In this document: positions 1 through 6,527 of the stretch, piece by piece
Layout of the letters: every line of letters begins with the position of its first letter
Numbering within the stretch: position 1 is the stretch's first letter
Assembly: GCA_900552715.1 (NCBI GenBank)
Contig: USAV01000101.1
Span: forward strand, 1-6,603
Direction of reading: 5' to 3'
Source: an uncultured Veillonella sp.
GTDB lineage: Bacteria > Bacillota > Negativicutes > Veillonellales > Veillonellaceae
DNA: 6,603 nt
The notes under the pieces: model-generated
Seen by the model: the letters and a program-made list of their open reading frames with translations, nothing else
Database searches by the model: none
What the model was told of the DNA's origin: nothing
Program-made: the position numbers and the translations under genes

Positions 1-75
1 TTTTTTTTTCAAGCAGAAGACGGCATACGAGATCCTCTCTGGTCTCGTGGGCTCGGAGATGTGTATAAGAGACAG
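1..75 (+). other. Illumina Nextera P7/i7 adapter (not genomic)
   Basis: This is sequencing-library DNA left at the contig end. A run of nine T (1-9) is followed by the 24-base P7 flow-cell sequence (10-33, beginning CAAGCAGAAGACGG), an 8-base i7 index CCTCTCTG (34-41), the Nextera read-2 portion GTCTCGTGGGCTCGG (42-56) and the Tn5 mosaic end AGATGTGTATAAGAGACAG (57-75). Read on the other strand, the index is CAGAGAGG, which I recall as Nextera N708, and the T run becomes a poly-A tail past the adapter, typical of read-through on short inserts. It should be trimmed. Genomic sequence starts at about base 76. Confidence 0.98.
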
Positions 76-598
76 GCGTTTTATACACACCTTAGGTGTT
101 GTAGAGTCAGCGATTTATTTAGCTAAAAAATATGGGGCTAATGTAGAAGACGCTCGGTTAGCAGCGATGTTACATGACTGTGCTAAAGAATTACCATTAT
201 TGGAAATGCAAGATTTAGTTGCAGATTTGGCCTGTGATGTTGATATGTTACATAGCGGTGCTTTATTACATGGTTTAGCAGGTATGGTGTTAGCGAATAC
301 TCATTATGGTATTACTAATCGAGAAGTATTAGAAGCAATACGTGTTCATACAACTGGAAAAGTGGGCATGTCAAAATTGGATAAAGTTATATTTTTAGCT
401 GATTATATTGAGCCTAATCGTAATTTTCCTGGCGTAAACGATATTCGTGCAGCTGCAGAACAGTCTCTTGATGCCGGAGTATTGTGTGGATTTGATATGA
501 CCATTCGACATTTAATAGATAGTAATGATACTATTTATCCTCTTACTATTATTAGCCGTAATGATCTTATACAGCATATGAAAAAAGGAGGTGCCTAG
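76..598 (+). CDS. yqeK: YqeK-type HD-domain hydrolase, 5' end missing
   Basis: HD-superfamily phosphohydrolase. YqeK proteins are known to cleave diadenosine tetraphosphate (Ap4A) symmetrically and usually sit beside nadD and rsfS. The first whole genomic codon is Arg at 77-79. The metal-site motifs then appear in order: RFIHTLGV (77-100), LHDCAKELP (170-196), LLHGLAG, HTTGKVGMS, and LADYIEPNRNFPGV near 400-435. Compared with full-length relatives, roughly 15-20 N-terminal residues are lost at the contig edge; the stop is TAG at 596-598. The open frame continues upstream into the adapter, adding a false start (GTG at 47) and the artefact peptide MGSEMCIRDR, which is not part of this protein. 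The 3' end carries the Shine-Dalgarno of the next gene. Family assignment is firm; the substrate is inferred from the family. Confidence 0.93.
585..593 (+). promoter_or_regulatory. Strong ribosome binding site that sets the LCP gene start
   Basis: AAGGAGGTG is a near-perfect anti-16S match, embedded in the last codons of yqeK. It lies eight bases (from the end of GGAGG) before the ATG at 600. The upstream GTG at 591 overlaps this site and so cannot be the start it serves. This favours ATG 600, one base after the yqeK stop, suggesting translational coupling. Confidence 0.85.
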
Positions 599-599
599 A

Positions 600-1724
600 A
601 TGGATGAACGTGAAAAAGCGCGAGCTCGTCGTCGTAGAAGACGTCGAGAACGTCAGATGAAAAAAAATAAGCTCCAATGGGGCCGTCTAATCATCGCATT
701 CGTGTTAGCACTTACTGTTATTTGTGGCATCGGTTGGGGTATGTATAGTGGAATCAGTTATGTATATCATCGAGTAACACAAACTGATACTGCAAGTGAG
801 ATTGAAGAATCCAGTGAACCTAAGCATACTGATACGGTTAATGTAGAACAGAAAGCATTGGACAAGCCAGTATATGTATTAATTGTAGGGCGAGATAAAA
901 ATAATCCGAGTCAAGCTGACTCATTATTCCTCATGTCTATTAATATGAATACTAATACGATGGATATAATTGGTATTCCTAGCAATAGTAAAATTGAAAG
1001 TAGAGACCAAAAATCTGCATCTATGTTAAATCAAATGTATGCAGAAGGTAATATTGAACTAACGAAAGCCGTTGTAGAGGATATATTCCATATCAGCATA
1101 CCTTACTATGTTGTCGTTGATGAGGCAGCTTTCAAAAAAACAAGTGATGTTTTAGGTAGTCAACAGTTTTACGTAGAAAAGAATATGGAACATGTTGATG
1201 CTGAAACTGGTAGTAAAGATATAGATTTACGAAGAGGCTATCAAAATTTAGATAGTGATAATGCATTAGCATATTTACGCTACACAGACGAAAATAATGA
1301 TAATTTTGGACGTGTTCAACGACAAGAACGGTTCTTGAAATTATGGGTTGATCGGGAACAAGATACTTGGTTTATTACAAAAGCTTGGCATATATGGCGT
1401 TTATGGAGTCATTATGAAAGTAATATATCTACATGGGATGCTATTAAATTAATGCGTTCTATCGGTCAAATGGATAAAGATCATATTCATTTTTATATTT
1501 TGCCTGGTGAAAAAGAAAAAATTAATGACGTCGTGTATTGGCATGTAAATCCAACTGAAGCTCAGCGCTTAGTGGGAATTACAATGGGGACATTGGCACC
1601 AGAAGATTTAAGTCAATTTGTTTCTACACCTGAAACTAAAAAAGCACCTGTTGCGGTAGAATCAGAACAAAGCACACGTGTAAAACCATCAGAACCAGGT
1701 TCAGAACCAGAGAAGAAAGAATAA
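600..1724 (+). CDS. LCP (LytR-CpsA-Psr) family membrane protein with altered active site
   Basis: A 374-residue protein of the family that transfers wall polymers such as teichoic acids or capsule from lipid carriers to peptidoglycan. It has a very basic cytoplasmic N-terminus including seven consecutive Arg (residues 10-16), one membrane segment (about 29-50), a linker, then an extracytoplasmic LCP domain (about 90-255) and a Pro/Glu/Ser/Lys-rich tail (about 345-374). Family features kept are G97-x-D99, D107, the block N221ALAYLRY, and G237RVQRQ (R227, R238, R241). The usual Arg/Asp positions in the first half are changed: RSDT reads QADS (105-108), IPRDT reads IPSNS (126-130), and the Arg of GxDxR is Asn101. 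It may be catalytically weakened or have another role. It sits between yqeK and rsfS, an order I recall from other Clostridia-like Firmicutes. Start is ATG 600, chosen by the ribosome binding site. Family is confident; enzymatic function is uncertain. Confidence 0.85.
   Translation: MDEREKARARRRRRRRERQMKKNKLQWGRLIIAFVLALTVICGIGWGMYSGISYVYHRVTQTDTASEIEESSEPKHTDTVNVEQKALDKPVYVLIVGRDKNNPSQADSLFLMSINMNTNTMDIIGIPSNSKIESRDQKSASMLNQMYAEGNIELTKAVVEDIFHISIPYYVVVDEAAFKKTSDVLGSQQFYVEKNMEHVDAETGSKDIDLRRGYQNLDSDNALAYLRYTDENNDNFGRVQRQERFLKLWVDREQDTWFITKAWHIWRLWSHYESNISTWDAIKLMRSIGQMDKDHIHFYILPGEKEKINDVVYWHVNPTEAQRLVGITMGTLAPEDLSQFVSTPETKKAPVAVESEQSTRVKPSEPGSEPEKKE
1689..1712 (+). repeat. 12-base tandem repeat in the LCP tail
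   Basis: Two in-frame copies of a 12-base unit: TCAGAACCAGGT, then TCAGAACCAGAG, encoding SEPG and SEPE (residues 364-371). The first ten bases are identical. The period is a multiple of three, so copy-number change by slippage would lengthen or shorten the tail without shifting frame. Confidence 0.8.
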
Positions 1725-1735
1725 TAGGAGATACA

Positions 1736-2098
1736 ATGAAACAAAAAGAAGAAATTAAACAACATGTTTTAGCGCTTGCACAAGCGGCTTATGATAAGAA
1801 AGGTCATGATATTGAAATACTTGATTTGGAAGGTGTTTCTATGTTAGGCGATTATTTTATGATTGTAAGCGCCAATAATATTAAACAATCTCAAAGCATT
1901 GCAGATGAAATTGAGGATATAGCAGCAGAACAAGGTATGACGGTCCTCCATCGTGAAGGATATCGCGAAGGTGAATGGGTATTATTGGACTTTGGCGATA
2001 TTATTTGTCACGTGTTTGGTAACGATGAAATTCGTGAATTTTATGGACTAGAAGCCTTATGGAACGATGCTGGACGTGTTCCTTTTGAAGGAGAATAA
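1736..2098 (+). CDS. rsfS: Ribosomal silencing factor RsfS
   Basis: A 120-residue RsfS/YbeB/Iojap-family protein. The family binds ribosomal protein uL14 on the large subunit and blocks joining with the small subunit, reducing translation when nutrients are short. The sequence is collinear with the family over its whole length: a helical N-terminus, the D39YFMIVSANN strand, then H72REGYREGEWVLLDFGD and H92VF, and the closing segment R100EFYGLEALWNDA. Length is normal. AGGAG at 1726-1730 sits five bases before the ATG, and the gap to the preceding stop is 11 bases. Nearness to yqeK is the classic nadD-yqeK-rsfS neighbourhood, here with the LCP gene between them. Assignment is very secure. Confidence 0.97.
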   Translation: MKQKEEIKQHVLALAQAAYDKKGHDIEILDLEGVSMLGDYFMIVSANNIKQSQSIADEIEDIAAEQGMTVLHREGYREGEWVLLDFGDIICHVFGNDEIREFYGLEALWNDAGRVPFEGE

Positions 2099-2101
2099 TC
2101 T

Positions 2102-2995
2102 ATGGCTAGCGAATTATTGGAAAATACCATTGCTACACTGCGTGTTCTACGCACTAGTGATCATGGCGCTTTCCTTGACGGTCAAACGGGAAATACAAAT
2201 GATGATATTTTGCTCCATAAGGATCAACAAACTTCGCCAGTTGCTATCGGTGATGATGTAGAGGTATTTCTATATCGTGACCCTAAGGGACGTTTGACTG
2301 CCTCCATGCGATTGCCTGCTATGAAGGTCGGTCAAATTGGTTATGTTGAGGTTATTAATGTAACCAATTTTGGTTGTTTCGTTGAGGTTGGTACTGAGCG
2401 GGGGATTTTTATGCCTCACGCTGAAATGCGTGGCAGACCTCAAGTAGGGGAAAAGGTATGGGTAAAATTATATACCGATAAATCTGGTCGAATGGCCGTT
2501 TCTATGGACGTTGATGATGAGATGAGACGCGCCTCTAAAGCTGCTACCGATGCTGTTGTAGGACAACAAGTAAGTGGTGCAATTTATAATTTGACTAGTG
2601 ATGGAGCCTTTTTCATTACCCCTGAGCGATGGATTGCTTTTTTGCATCGTTCAGAAATGACACGCAAATTAAATGTTGGAGAAATGGTAGAGGCTCGTGT
2701 TACGTTCAAACGTGAAGATGGTCGTATTAATGTTTCTATGCGTCCAATTAAAGAAAAAGCGTTAATCTCTGATGGTCAGATTATAATGGAATACCTATTA
2801 CAACGAGGCGGTAAAATGCCTTATAGTGATGAATCATCAGCCATGTTGATTAAGGATAAATTTAACATCAGCAAGGCTGCTTTTAAACGAGCGTTAGGTC
2901 ATTTAATGAAATCCCGCCTTGTAGTACAAGAAGATGGTTGGACATTGTTGACAGAAACTGGTAAACAATGGACTCCAAATCAACAAGAGGTCTAA
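2102..2995 (+). CDS. cvfB: CvfB/YitL-type S1 RNA-binding protein
   Basis: A 297-residue cytoplasmic protein with the CvfB layout: several S1-like OB folds and a C-terminal winged helix. The N-terminal S1-like unit is at about 5-70 (ending GRLTASMRLP). A clear S1 domain spans about 75-137, with FGCFVEVG, GIFMPHAEM and GRMAVSMD. A third unit at about 152-214 has DGAFFI, FLHRSEM and GRINVSMRP. The winged helix is at about 225-287 (YLLQRGGKMPYSDESS, then ISKAAFKRALGHLMKSRLV and DGWTLLTETG). CvfB in Staphylococcus aureus binds RNA and affects virulence-gene expression; the role here is inferred as RNA-linked regulation. AAGGAG (2088-2093) lies inside the end of rsfS, eight bases before the ATG, and the gap between genes is three bases, consistent with co-translation. 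Length matches the family. Confidence 0.9.
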   Translation: MASELLENTIATLRVLRTSDHGAFLDGQTGNTNDDILLHKDQQTSPVAIGDDVEVFLYRDPKGRLTASMRLPAMKVGQIGYVEVINVTNFGCFVEVGTERGIFMPHAEMRGRPQVGEKVWVKLYTDKSGRMAVSMDVDDEMRRASKAATDAVVGQQVSGAIYNLTSDGAFFITPERWIAFLHRSEMTRKLNVGEMVEARVTFKREDGRINVSMRPIKEKALISDGQIIMEYLLQRGGKMPYSDESSAMLIKDKFNISKAAFKRALGHLMKSRLVVQEDGWTLLTETGKQWTPNQQEV

Positions 2996-2998
2996 ACT

Positions 2999-4339
2999 AT
3001 GAAGATTATTGTAGTAGGCGCTGGTAAGGTTGGGTATTCCTTGTGTGAAAGACTGGTGCAAGATGATCATGACGTATATCTTATAGACCGTTCTCAAGAA
3101 CGTATCCATAATTTAGAAAATACGTTGGATGTTAGTTTAGTATGCGGTAATGGTAGCGATATTCAGTTGTTGAATGAAATTGACTTATCTGATGTGGGGA
3201 TGTTTATCTCAGTTACCGATTCAGATGAAGTTAATATGTTATCTTGCGCAGTAGCTAAAATAGCGGGTGTTCCATCTACTGTAGCACGTGTAAGGGATAC
3301 CAATATCGTTGATCATATGGACGATCATATGAAAGAACGATTAGGTGTTGATTTATTCATTAATCCAGAGATGGTTACGGCGCAAGAATTACTTCATATT
3401 ATTGAAACACCATCCGCTTTGGACGTAGAAGAATTTGGTCAAGGCGCTGTACGTTTAATGGAATTTAAAATTAATAGTACATTCCCGCTCGTAAATAAAC
3501 CTTTAAAAGAGTTGACTTTTCCAGAAGGTGTGTTATTGGTAGGCATTTTACGATTAGGTGAAATGATTATACCTCATGGTGAAAGCATACTATTACCTAA
3601 TGACAGTGTTTTCTTTTTAGGTTTAAAAGATGGTATTGATGAAGTTGAACAAGAATGGTTCTCTAATCATGCAACCTTCCATAAACGGGCTGTTATTGTA
3701 GGCGCTGGTTTATTAGGTCGCAATCTAGCTATCTTATTAGAAAAAGCAGGATTTACTGTTAAGGTTATTGAGAAGGACATTGAGCGTTGTGAAGCCTTGG
3801 CTGCACAAGTGGATAAAGCTATTGTCATCAATGGGGATGGTACGGATTTTGATCTACTAGAAGCCGAAGAAGTGGCCGATAACGATGTTATTATTGTTTT
3901 AACAGATGATGATAAATTAAATCTTTTAGTTGCTTTAGTAGGTAAACATATGGGCATACCTAAAACCGTTGTTCGTGTGGGACGTCCTGAATATATTATG
4001 CTCATGGAACAAGTCGGTATAGATATTGTATTTTCACCACGTCTAATGACTGCAGGACAAATATTACGATTTGTTCGAAGTGGAGAAGGCGTTGTCTCCA
4101 TATCTACTTTTGAAGGTGGCAAGGCTGAATCTATAGAGATTCTTATTACAGAACAATCTCCCGTAGCTGGTAAACAACTAAAAGATATTCGTCTACCTGG
4201 TAAAGCCTTAGTTGGTGTTATACTCCGCGGTGATGACGCGATTGTTCCACGGGGGAATACAGAGCTGTTAGTGGGGGATCACATTGTACTATTCTCATTG
4301 CCTGAATCTGTTACTAAATTATTGAATTATTTAACGTAG
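2999..4339 (+). CDS. trkA: Trk potassium uptake system regulatory subunit TrkA
   Basis: A 446-residue peripheral protein forming the cytoplasmic nucleotide-sensing ring that gates the TrkH channel. It has the full duplicated RCK layout. The first Rossmann domain (about 1-125) has G7AGKVG12 and an acidic residue at the end of the second strand (D30). The first RCK_C domain is about 145-225. The second Rossmann domain (about 230-350) has G235AGLLG240 and E258. The second RCK_C domain is about 370-446. Both nucleotide sites look intact, so NAD(H) or ATP/ADP-type gating is likely; RCK_C domains in some Firmicutes also bind c-di-AMP, but this cannot be read from sequence alone. AGAGG (2986-2990) precedes the ATG by eight bases, and the gap from cvfB is three bases. 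trkH follows after seven bases, the expected partner. Confidence 0.96.
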   Translation: MKIIVVGAGKVGYSLCERLVQDDHDVYLIDRSQERIHNLENTLDVSLVCGNGSDIQLLNEIDLSDVGMFISVTDSDEVNMLSCAVAKIAGVPSTVARVRDTNIVDHMDDHMKERLGVDLFINPEMVTAQELLHIIETPSALDVEEFGQGAVRLMEFKINSTFPLVNKPLKELTFPEGVLLVGILRLGEMIIPHGESILLPNDSVFFLGLKDGIDEVEQEWFSNHATFHKRAVIVGAGLLGRNLAILLEKAGFTVKVIEKDIERCEALAAQVDKAIVINGDGTDFDLLEAEEVADNDVIIVLTDDDKLNLLVALVGKHMGIPKTVVRVGRPEYIMLMEQVGIDIVFSPRLMTAGQILRFVRSGEGVVSISTFEGGKAESIEILITEQSPVAGKQLKDIRLPGKALVGVILRGDDAIVPRGNTELLVGDHIVLFSLPESVTKLLNYLT

Positions 4340-4346
4340 GGGTTAT

Positions 4347-5834
4347 ATGCGCATACAGATTGTCATGTCCTTGGTAGGCAAATTACTCTATATTTTTGGA
4401 GCTTTTCTTGTTATACCATTTATATATAGTATTCTATTTGAAACTGCATATTGGTCCTTTTGTATTACAGCTATATTATCCATACTGCTCGGTGGTCTAC
4501 TAGTACTTGGTGGAAATAAGAGTAAAACCTTTAGCTTGAGAGATGGCTTCTTAGTGGTTAGCTCAACATGGATTTTAACAATGTTATTGGGGGCTATTCC
4601 CTTTATTATATCTGGTGTATTAGTTAACCCGATGGACGCGCTGTTTGAATCTATGTCAGGTATTACCGCTACTGGTGCTACAGTTATTTCTGATGTTGAT
4701 AGCATACCAAAGTCTTTCATACTGTGGCGTGGATTAATGCATTGGATTGGCGGTATGGGAATCATTGTGTTGATTCTATCATTCTTACGTAATCTTGGTG
4801 CTGATGCTGCGCATTTTTTCAATGCTGAGGCATCTGTGCCAAAACCAGGTGTAGTGTTACCACGGATTCAATCTATAGCATCGAAATTATGGACATTGTA
4901 CGTAATATTTACAATCATCTGTTTTATCATGCTCTGCTTAGGTGGTATAGATCCTTTTGATGCATTGAATTATGCATTTTCTATTATTGCTACTGGTGGA
5001 TTGACACCAACTACTGCAGGTACTTTTTTATATAGTCAAAATACATATATATGTGTTGTATTTATACTGTTTATGGTCATTGCAGGTGGAAATTTTGCCG
5101 TATATTATAATGTAATTCAAAAAGGATTCTCAGCGTTATTCTCTGATTTTGAAACGCGTATGTATTGGCTTGTATTAGTTATTGGTATTCTTATCACCTT
5201 TATATCCTTATATTTTCAATCTAATTCTATGGATATAGGACAAGTTTTTCAAGATGCAGCCTTTACCTTAGTATCAATACAAACGGGCAGTGGTTTTGCT
5301 GTATCTGATTACGATTTATGGCCTGCTGCGGCTCAAATGATGTTATTTATAGCCAGTTTTTTTGGAGGGTGTAGTGGATCTACGACCGGTGGCGTTAAGA
5401 TTATTCGTCTCATTATATTAATTAAGAGTAGTATCATTTATTTGAGAAAAGCCATACATCCAGATATGGTTCAAGTTGTACGAATCAATGGAAAGCCATT
5501 ACCAGATAAATGGGTGCATATGACGCAACAATTTATATTTCTATATTTAATGATTTATGTTATATCCGTATTTCTTATGACATGTTTTGGTTTATCTACA
5601 GGTGATGCACTCCAAATAGTCACCGCATTCCAAAGTAATGTAGGTTTAGCCTTTGGTGGTTATGGACCAACTGATTCTTTTGCATTATTGCCATTAGGTG
5701 CAAAAGGTGTGGCTATTGTAGATATGCTATTAGGTCGTTTGGAATTATTTACGATTCTAGTCATGCTTCATCCACAATTCTGGGAAGGGTATTTTATTAA
5801 AAAAGATACTACAAAACGATATAGAATTTTATAG
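4347..5834 (+). CDS. trkH: Trk-type potassium channel/transporter subunit TrkH
   Basis: A 495-residue integral membrane protein, the pore subunit of the Trk K+ uptake system. It has the four repeated membrane-pore-membrane units of the TrkH/KtrB superfamily, plus the two extra N-terminal helices of the TrkH type (about 8-32 and 36-56). The four filter loops are readable: T107ATGAT, A215TGGLTPT, T313GSGFAVSD and Q429SNVGLAFGG, each with a filter glycine (G110, G217, G316, G433). The intramembrane gate loop motif GGCSGSTTGGVKIIR is at 340-354. Length matches TrkH rather than the shorter KtrB. The start codon follows a modest AGGGG (4338-4342) four bases upstream that overlaps the trkA stop, suggesting coupled translation with its partner. 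The protein should conduct K+, although Na+ or H+ coupling cannot be told. Confidence 0.96.
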   Translation: MRIQIVMSLVGKLLYIFGAFLVIPFIYSILFETAYWSFCITAILSILLGGLLVLGGNKSKTFSLRDGFLVVSSTWILTMLLGAIPFIISGVLVNPMDALFESMSGITATGATVISDVDSIPKSFILWRGLMHWIGGMGIIVLILSFLRNLGADAAHFFNAEASVPKPGVVLPRIQSIASKLWTLYVIFTIICFIMLCLGGIDPFDALNYAFSIIATGGLTPTTAGTFLYSQNTYICVVFILFMVIAGGNFAVYYNVIQKGFSALFSDFETRMYWLVLVIGILITFISLYFQSNSMDIGQVFQDAAFTLVSIQTGSGFAVSDYDLWPAAAQMMLFIASFFGGCSGSTTGGVKIIRLIILIKSSIIYLRKAIHPDMVQVVRINGKPLPDKWVHMTQQFIFLYLMIYVISVFLMTCFGLSTGDALQIVTAFQSNVGLAFGGYGPTDSFALLPLGAKGVAIVDMLLGRLELFTILVMLHPQFWEGYFIKKDTTKRYRIL

Positions 5835-5880
5835 AAGTTTATATTGTATACTGCATTAGTTATGGGGGAGGGATTGTATA
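5835..5880 (+). other. Short gap between trkH and the hydrolase gene
   Basis: A 46-base A+T-rich spacer, the longest gap in the gene block. It holds a G-rich Shine-Dalgarno (GGAGG at 5867-5871, nine bases before the ATG at 5881). I find no stem-loop followed by T residues that could end the trk transcript, and no promoter with a credible -35, so the downstream gene may be read through from trkH. Confidence 0.5.
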
Positions 5881-6477
5881 ATGGAAATAATAAAACGCCC
5901 ATTAGGCTTGTATAAGGCAAATTGTTATGTATTAAAAAAAGACAATCAATCTCTCATAATTGACCCTGGATTTCATAGTAAACATATAATTGAGATGGTA
6001 GGAGATTCTAAACCAATTGCGGTTTTATTAACACATGGTCATTGTGACCATGTGTCGGCTCTTGATGATATTTGTGGACATTATAATATACCTGCATATC
6101 TACATGATGGAGATCATGAATTATTGCAATTGATTCGTCGTCGACCAAGTGTATACAAGAAAAAAATGTTCACTCAATGTATTCCTTTGCAAGAAGGTAT
6201 ACTAAATATCGGACCATTTCATATACGGGTGTATCATACACCGGGTCATAGTGCGGGTTCAGTATGTTTTGAAATAGAAGGTCATCTATTTACAGGTGAC
6301 ACTATTTTTAAACAAAATGTGGGGAATAGTGATAACTATAATGGCAATGCTGAAGCTTTACGTAAAAGCTTATGTAAAATAATGGAGTTAGATGATGCAT
6401 TATTAGTAGAACCTGGACATAGGGAGAGCACTATTTTGGGAGATGAAAAAAACTTCATCAAGAATTTACACATATAG
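5881..6477 (+). CDS. Metallo-beta-lactamase-fold hydrolase (glyoxalase II-like)
   Basis: A 198-residue soluble protein with all metal-site motifs of the MBL fold in order: D28PG in the first strands, T51HGHCDH57 (His52, His54, Asp56, His57), T120PGH123SAGS, F137TGD140TIF and E177PGH180. The last four conserved positions and the length fit the small YcbL/YqgX group related to hydroxyacylglutathione hydrolase, which cleaves thioesters such as those formed from methylglyoxal. It lacks the extra C-terminal helical domain of true GloB, so the substrate is unknown. No signal peptide is visible, so it is probably cytoplasmic. It follows trkH by 46 bases and ends three bases before the tRNA promoter. 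Fold is very secure; substrate is not assigned. Confidence 0.9.
   Translation: MEIIKRPLGLYKANCYVLKKDNQSLIIDPGFHSKHIIEMVGDSKPIAVLLTHGHCDHVSALDDICGHYNIPAYLHDGDHELLQLIRRRPSVYKKKMFTQCIPLQEGILNIGPFHIRVYHTPGHSAGSVCFEIEGHLFTGDTIFKQNVGNSDNYNGNAEALRKSLCKIMELDDALLVEPGHRESTILGDEKNFIKNLHI
6031..6055. repeat. Perfect 11-bp inverted repeat inside the hydrolase gene
   Basis: ACACATGGTCA (6031-6041) is the exact reverse complement of TGACCATGTGT (6045-6055), separated by a three-base loop TTG. It begins exactly at codon 51 and covers the metal-binding motif THGHCDHV. The mRNA could form a stable hairpin, but the His/Asp-rich motif itself favours near-palindromic codons, so it may have no function. No T run follows, so it is not a terminator. 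Confidence 0.75.
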
Positions 6478-6479
6478 TG

Positions 6480-6508
6480 TTGACAAAAACTCTGATAACA
6501 GATATACT
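6480..6508 (+). promoter_or_regulatory. Sigma-70 promoter for the tRNA gene
   Basis: A consensus -35 TTGACA (6480-6485), an ideal 17-base spacer, and a -10 TATACT (6503-6508, one mismatch to TATAAT). Transcription would begin at about 6514-6516, giving a leader of roughly 12-14 bases before the tRNA. The -35 starts three bases after the hydrolase stop codon. This is the best-formed promoter in the window and fits strong, growth-linked tRNA expression. Confidence 0.87.
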
Positions 6509-6527
6509 AAGCAAGTACTTTGGATAC

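Noticed and set aside
57..75. Mosaic end read as a natural Tn5-type transposon end
   Set aside because: It is directly joined to the Nextera index and P7 sequences, so it comes from library tagmentation and not from a resident transposon.
591..599. GTG at 591 as the start of the LCP gene
   Set aside because: It lies within the Shine-Dalgarno sequence. ATG 600 has the right spacing and begins one base after the yqeK stop.
2067..2261. A 64-codon open frame on the + strand across the rsfS/cvfB junction
   Set aside because: It lies entirely over two well-supported genes in another frame, has no family resemblance and no ribosome binding site of its own.
2903..3109. A 68-codon open frame on the - strand across the cvfB/trkA junction
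   Set aside because: It is antisense to two conserved genes, with no recognisable motifs or promoter.
3311..3331. Direct repeat of GATCATATG (3311-3319 and 3323-3331) in trkA
   Set aside because: It encodes the DHMDDHM peptide in a conserved coding region. Short and easily explained by the protein sequence, it gives no sign of an operator.
3667..4122. A 151-codon open frame on the - strand inside trkA
   Set aside because: It is the antisense shadow of the second Rossmann domain of trkA. Its composition (Ser/Thr/Pro/Ile-rich) reflects the opposite-strand codons.
4388..4822. A 144-codon open frame on the - strand inside trkH
   Set aside because: It is antisense to the trkH membrane segments, with no support of its own.
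5847..5882. TATACT (5847-5852) and TATAAT (5877-5882) as promoter -10 boxes for the hydrolase gene
   Set aside because: Neither has a believable -35 at 16-18 bases, and the second overlaps the start codon, so transcription would begin inside the gene.
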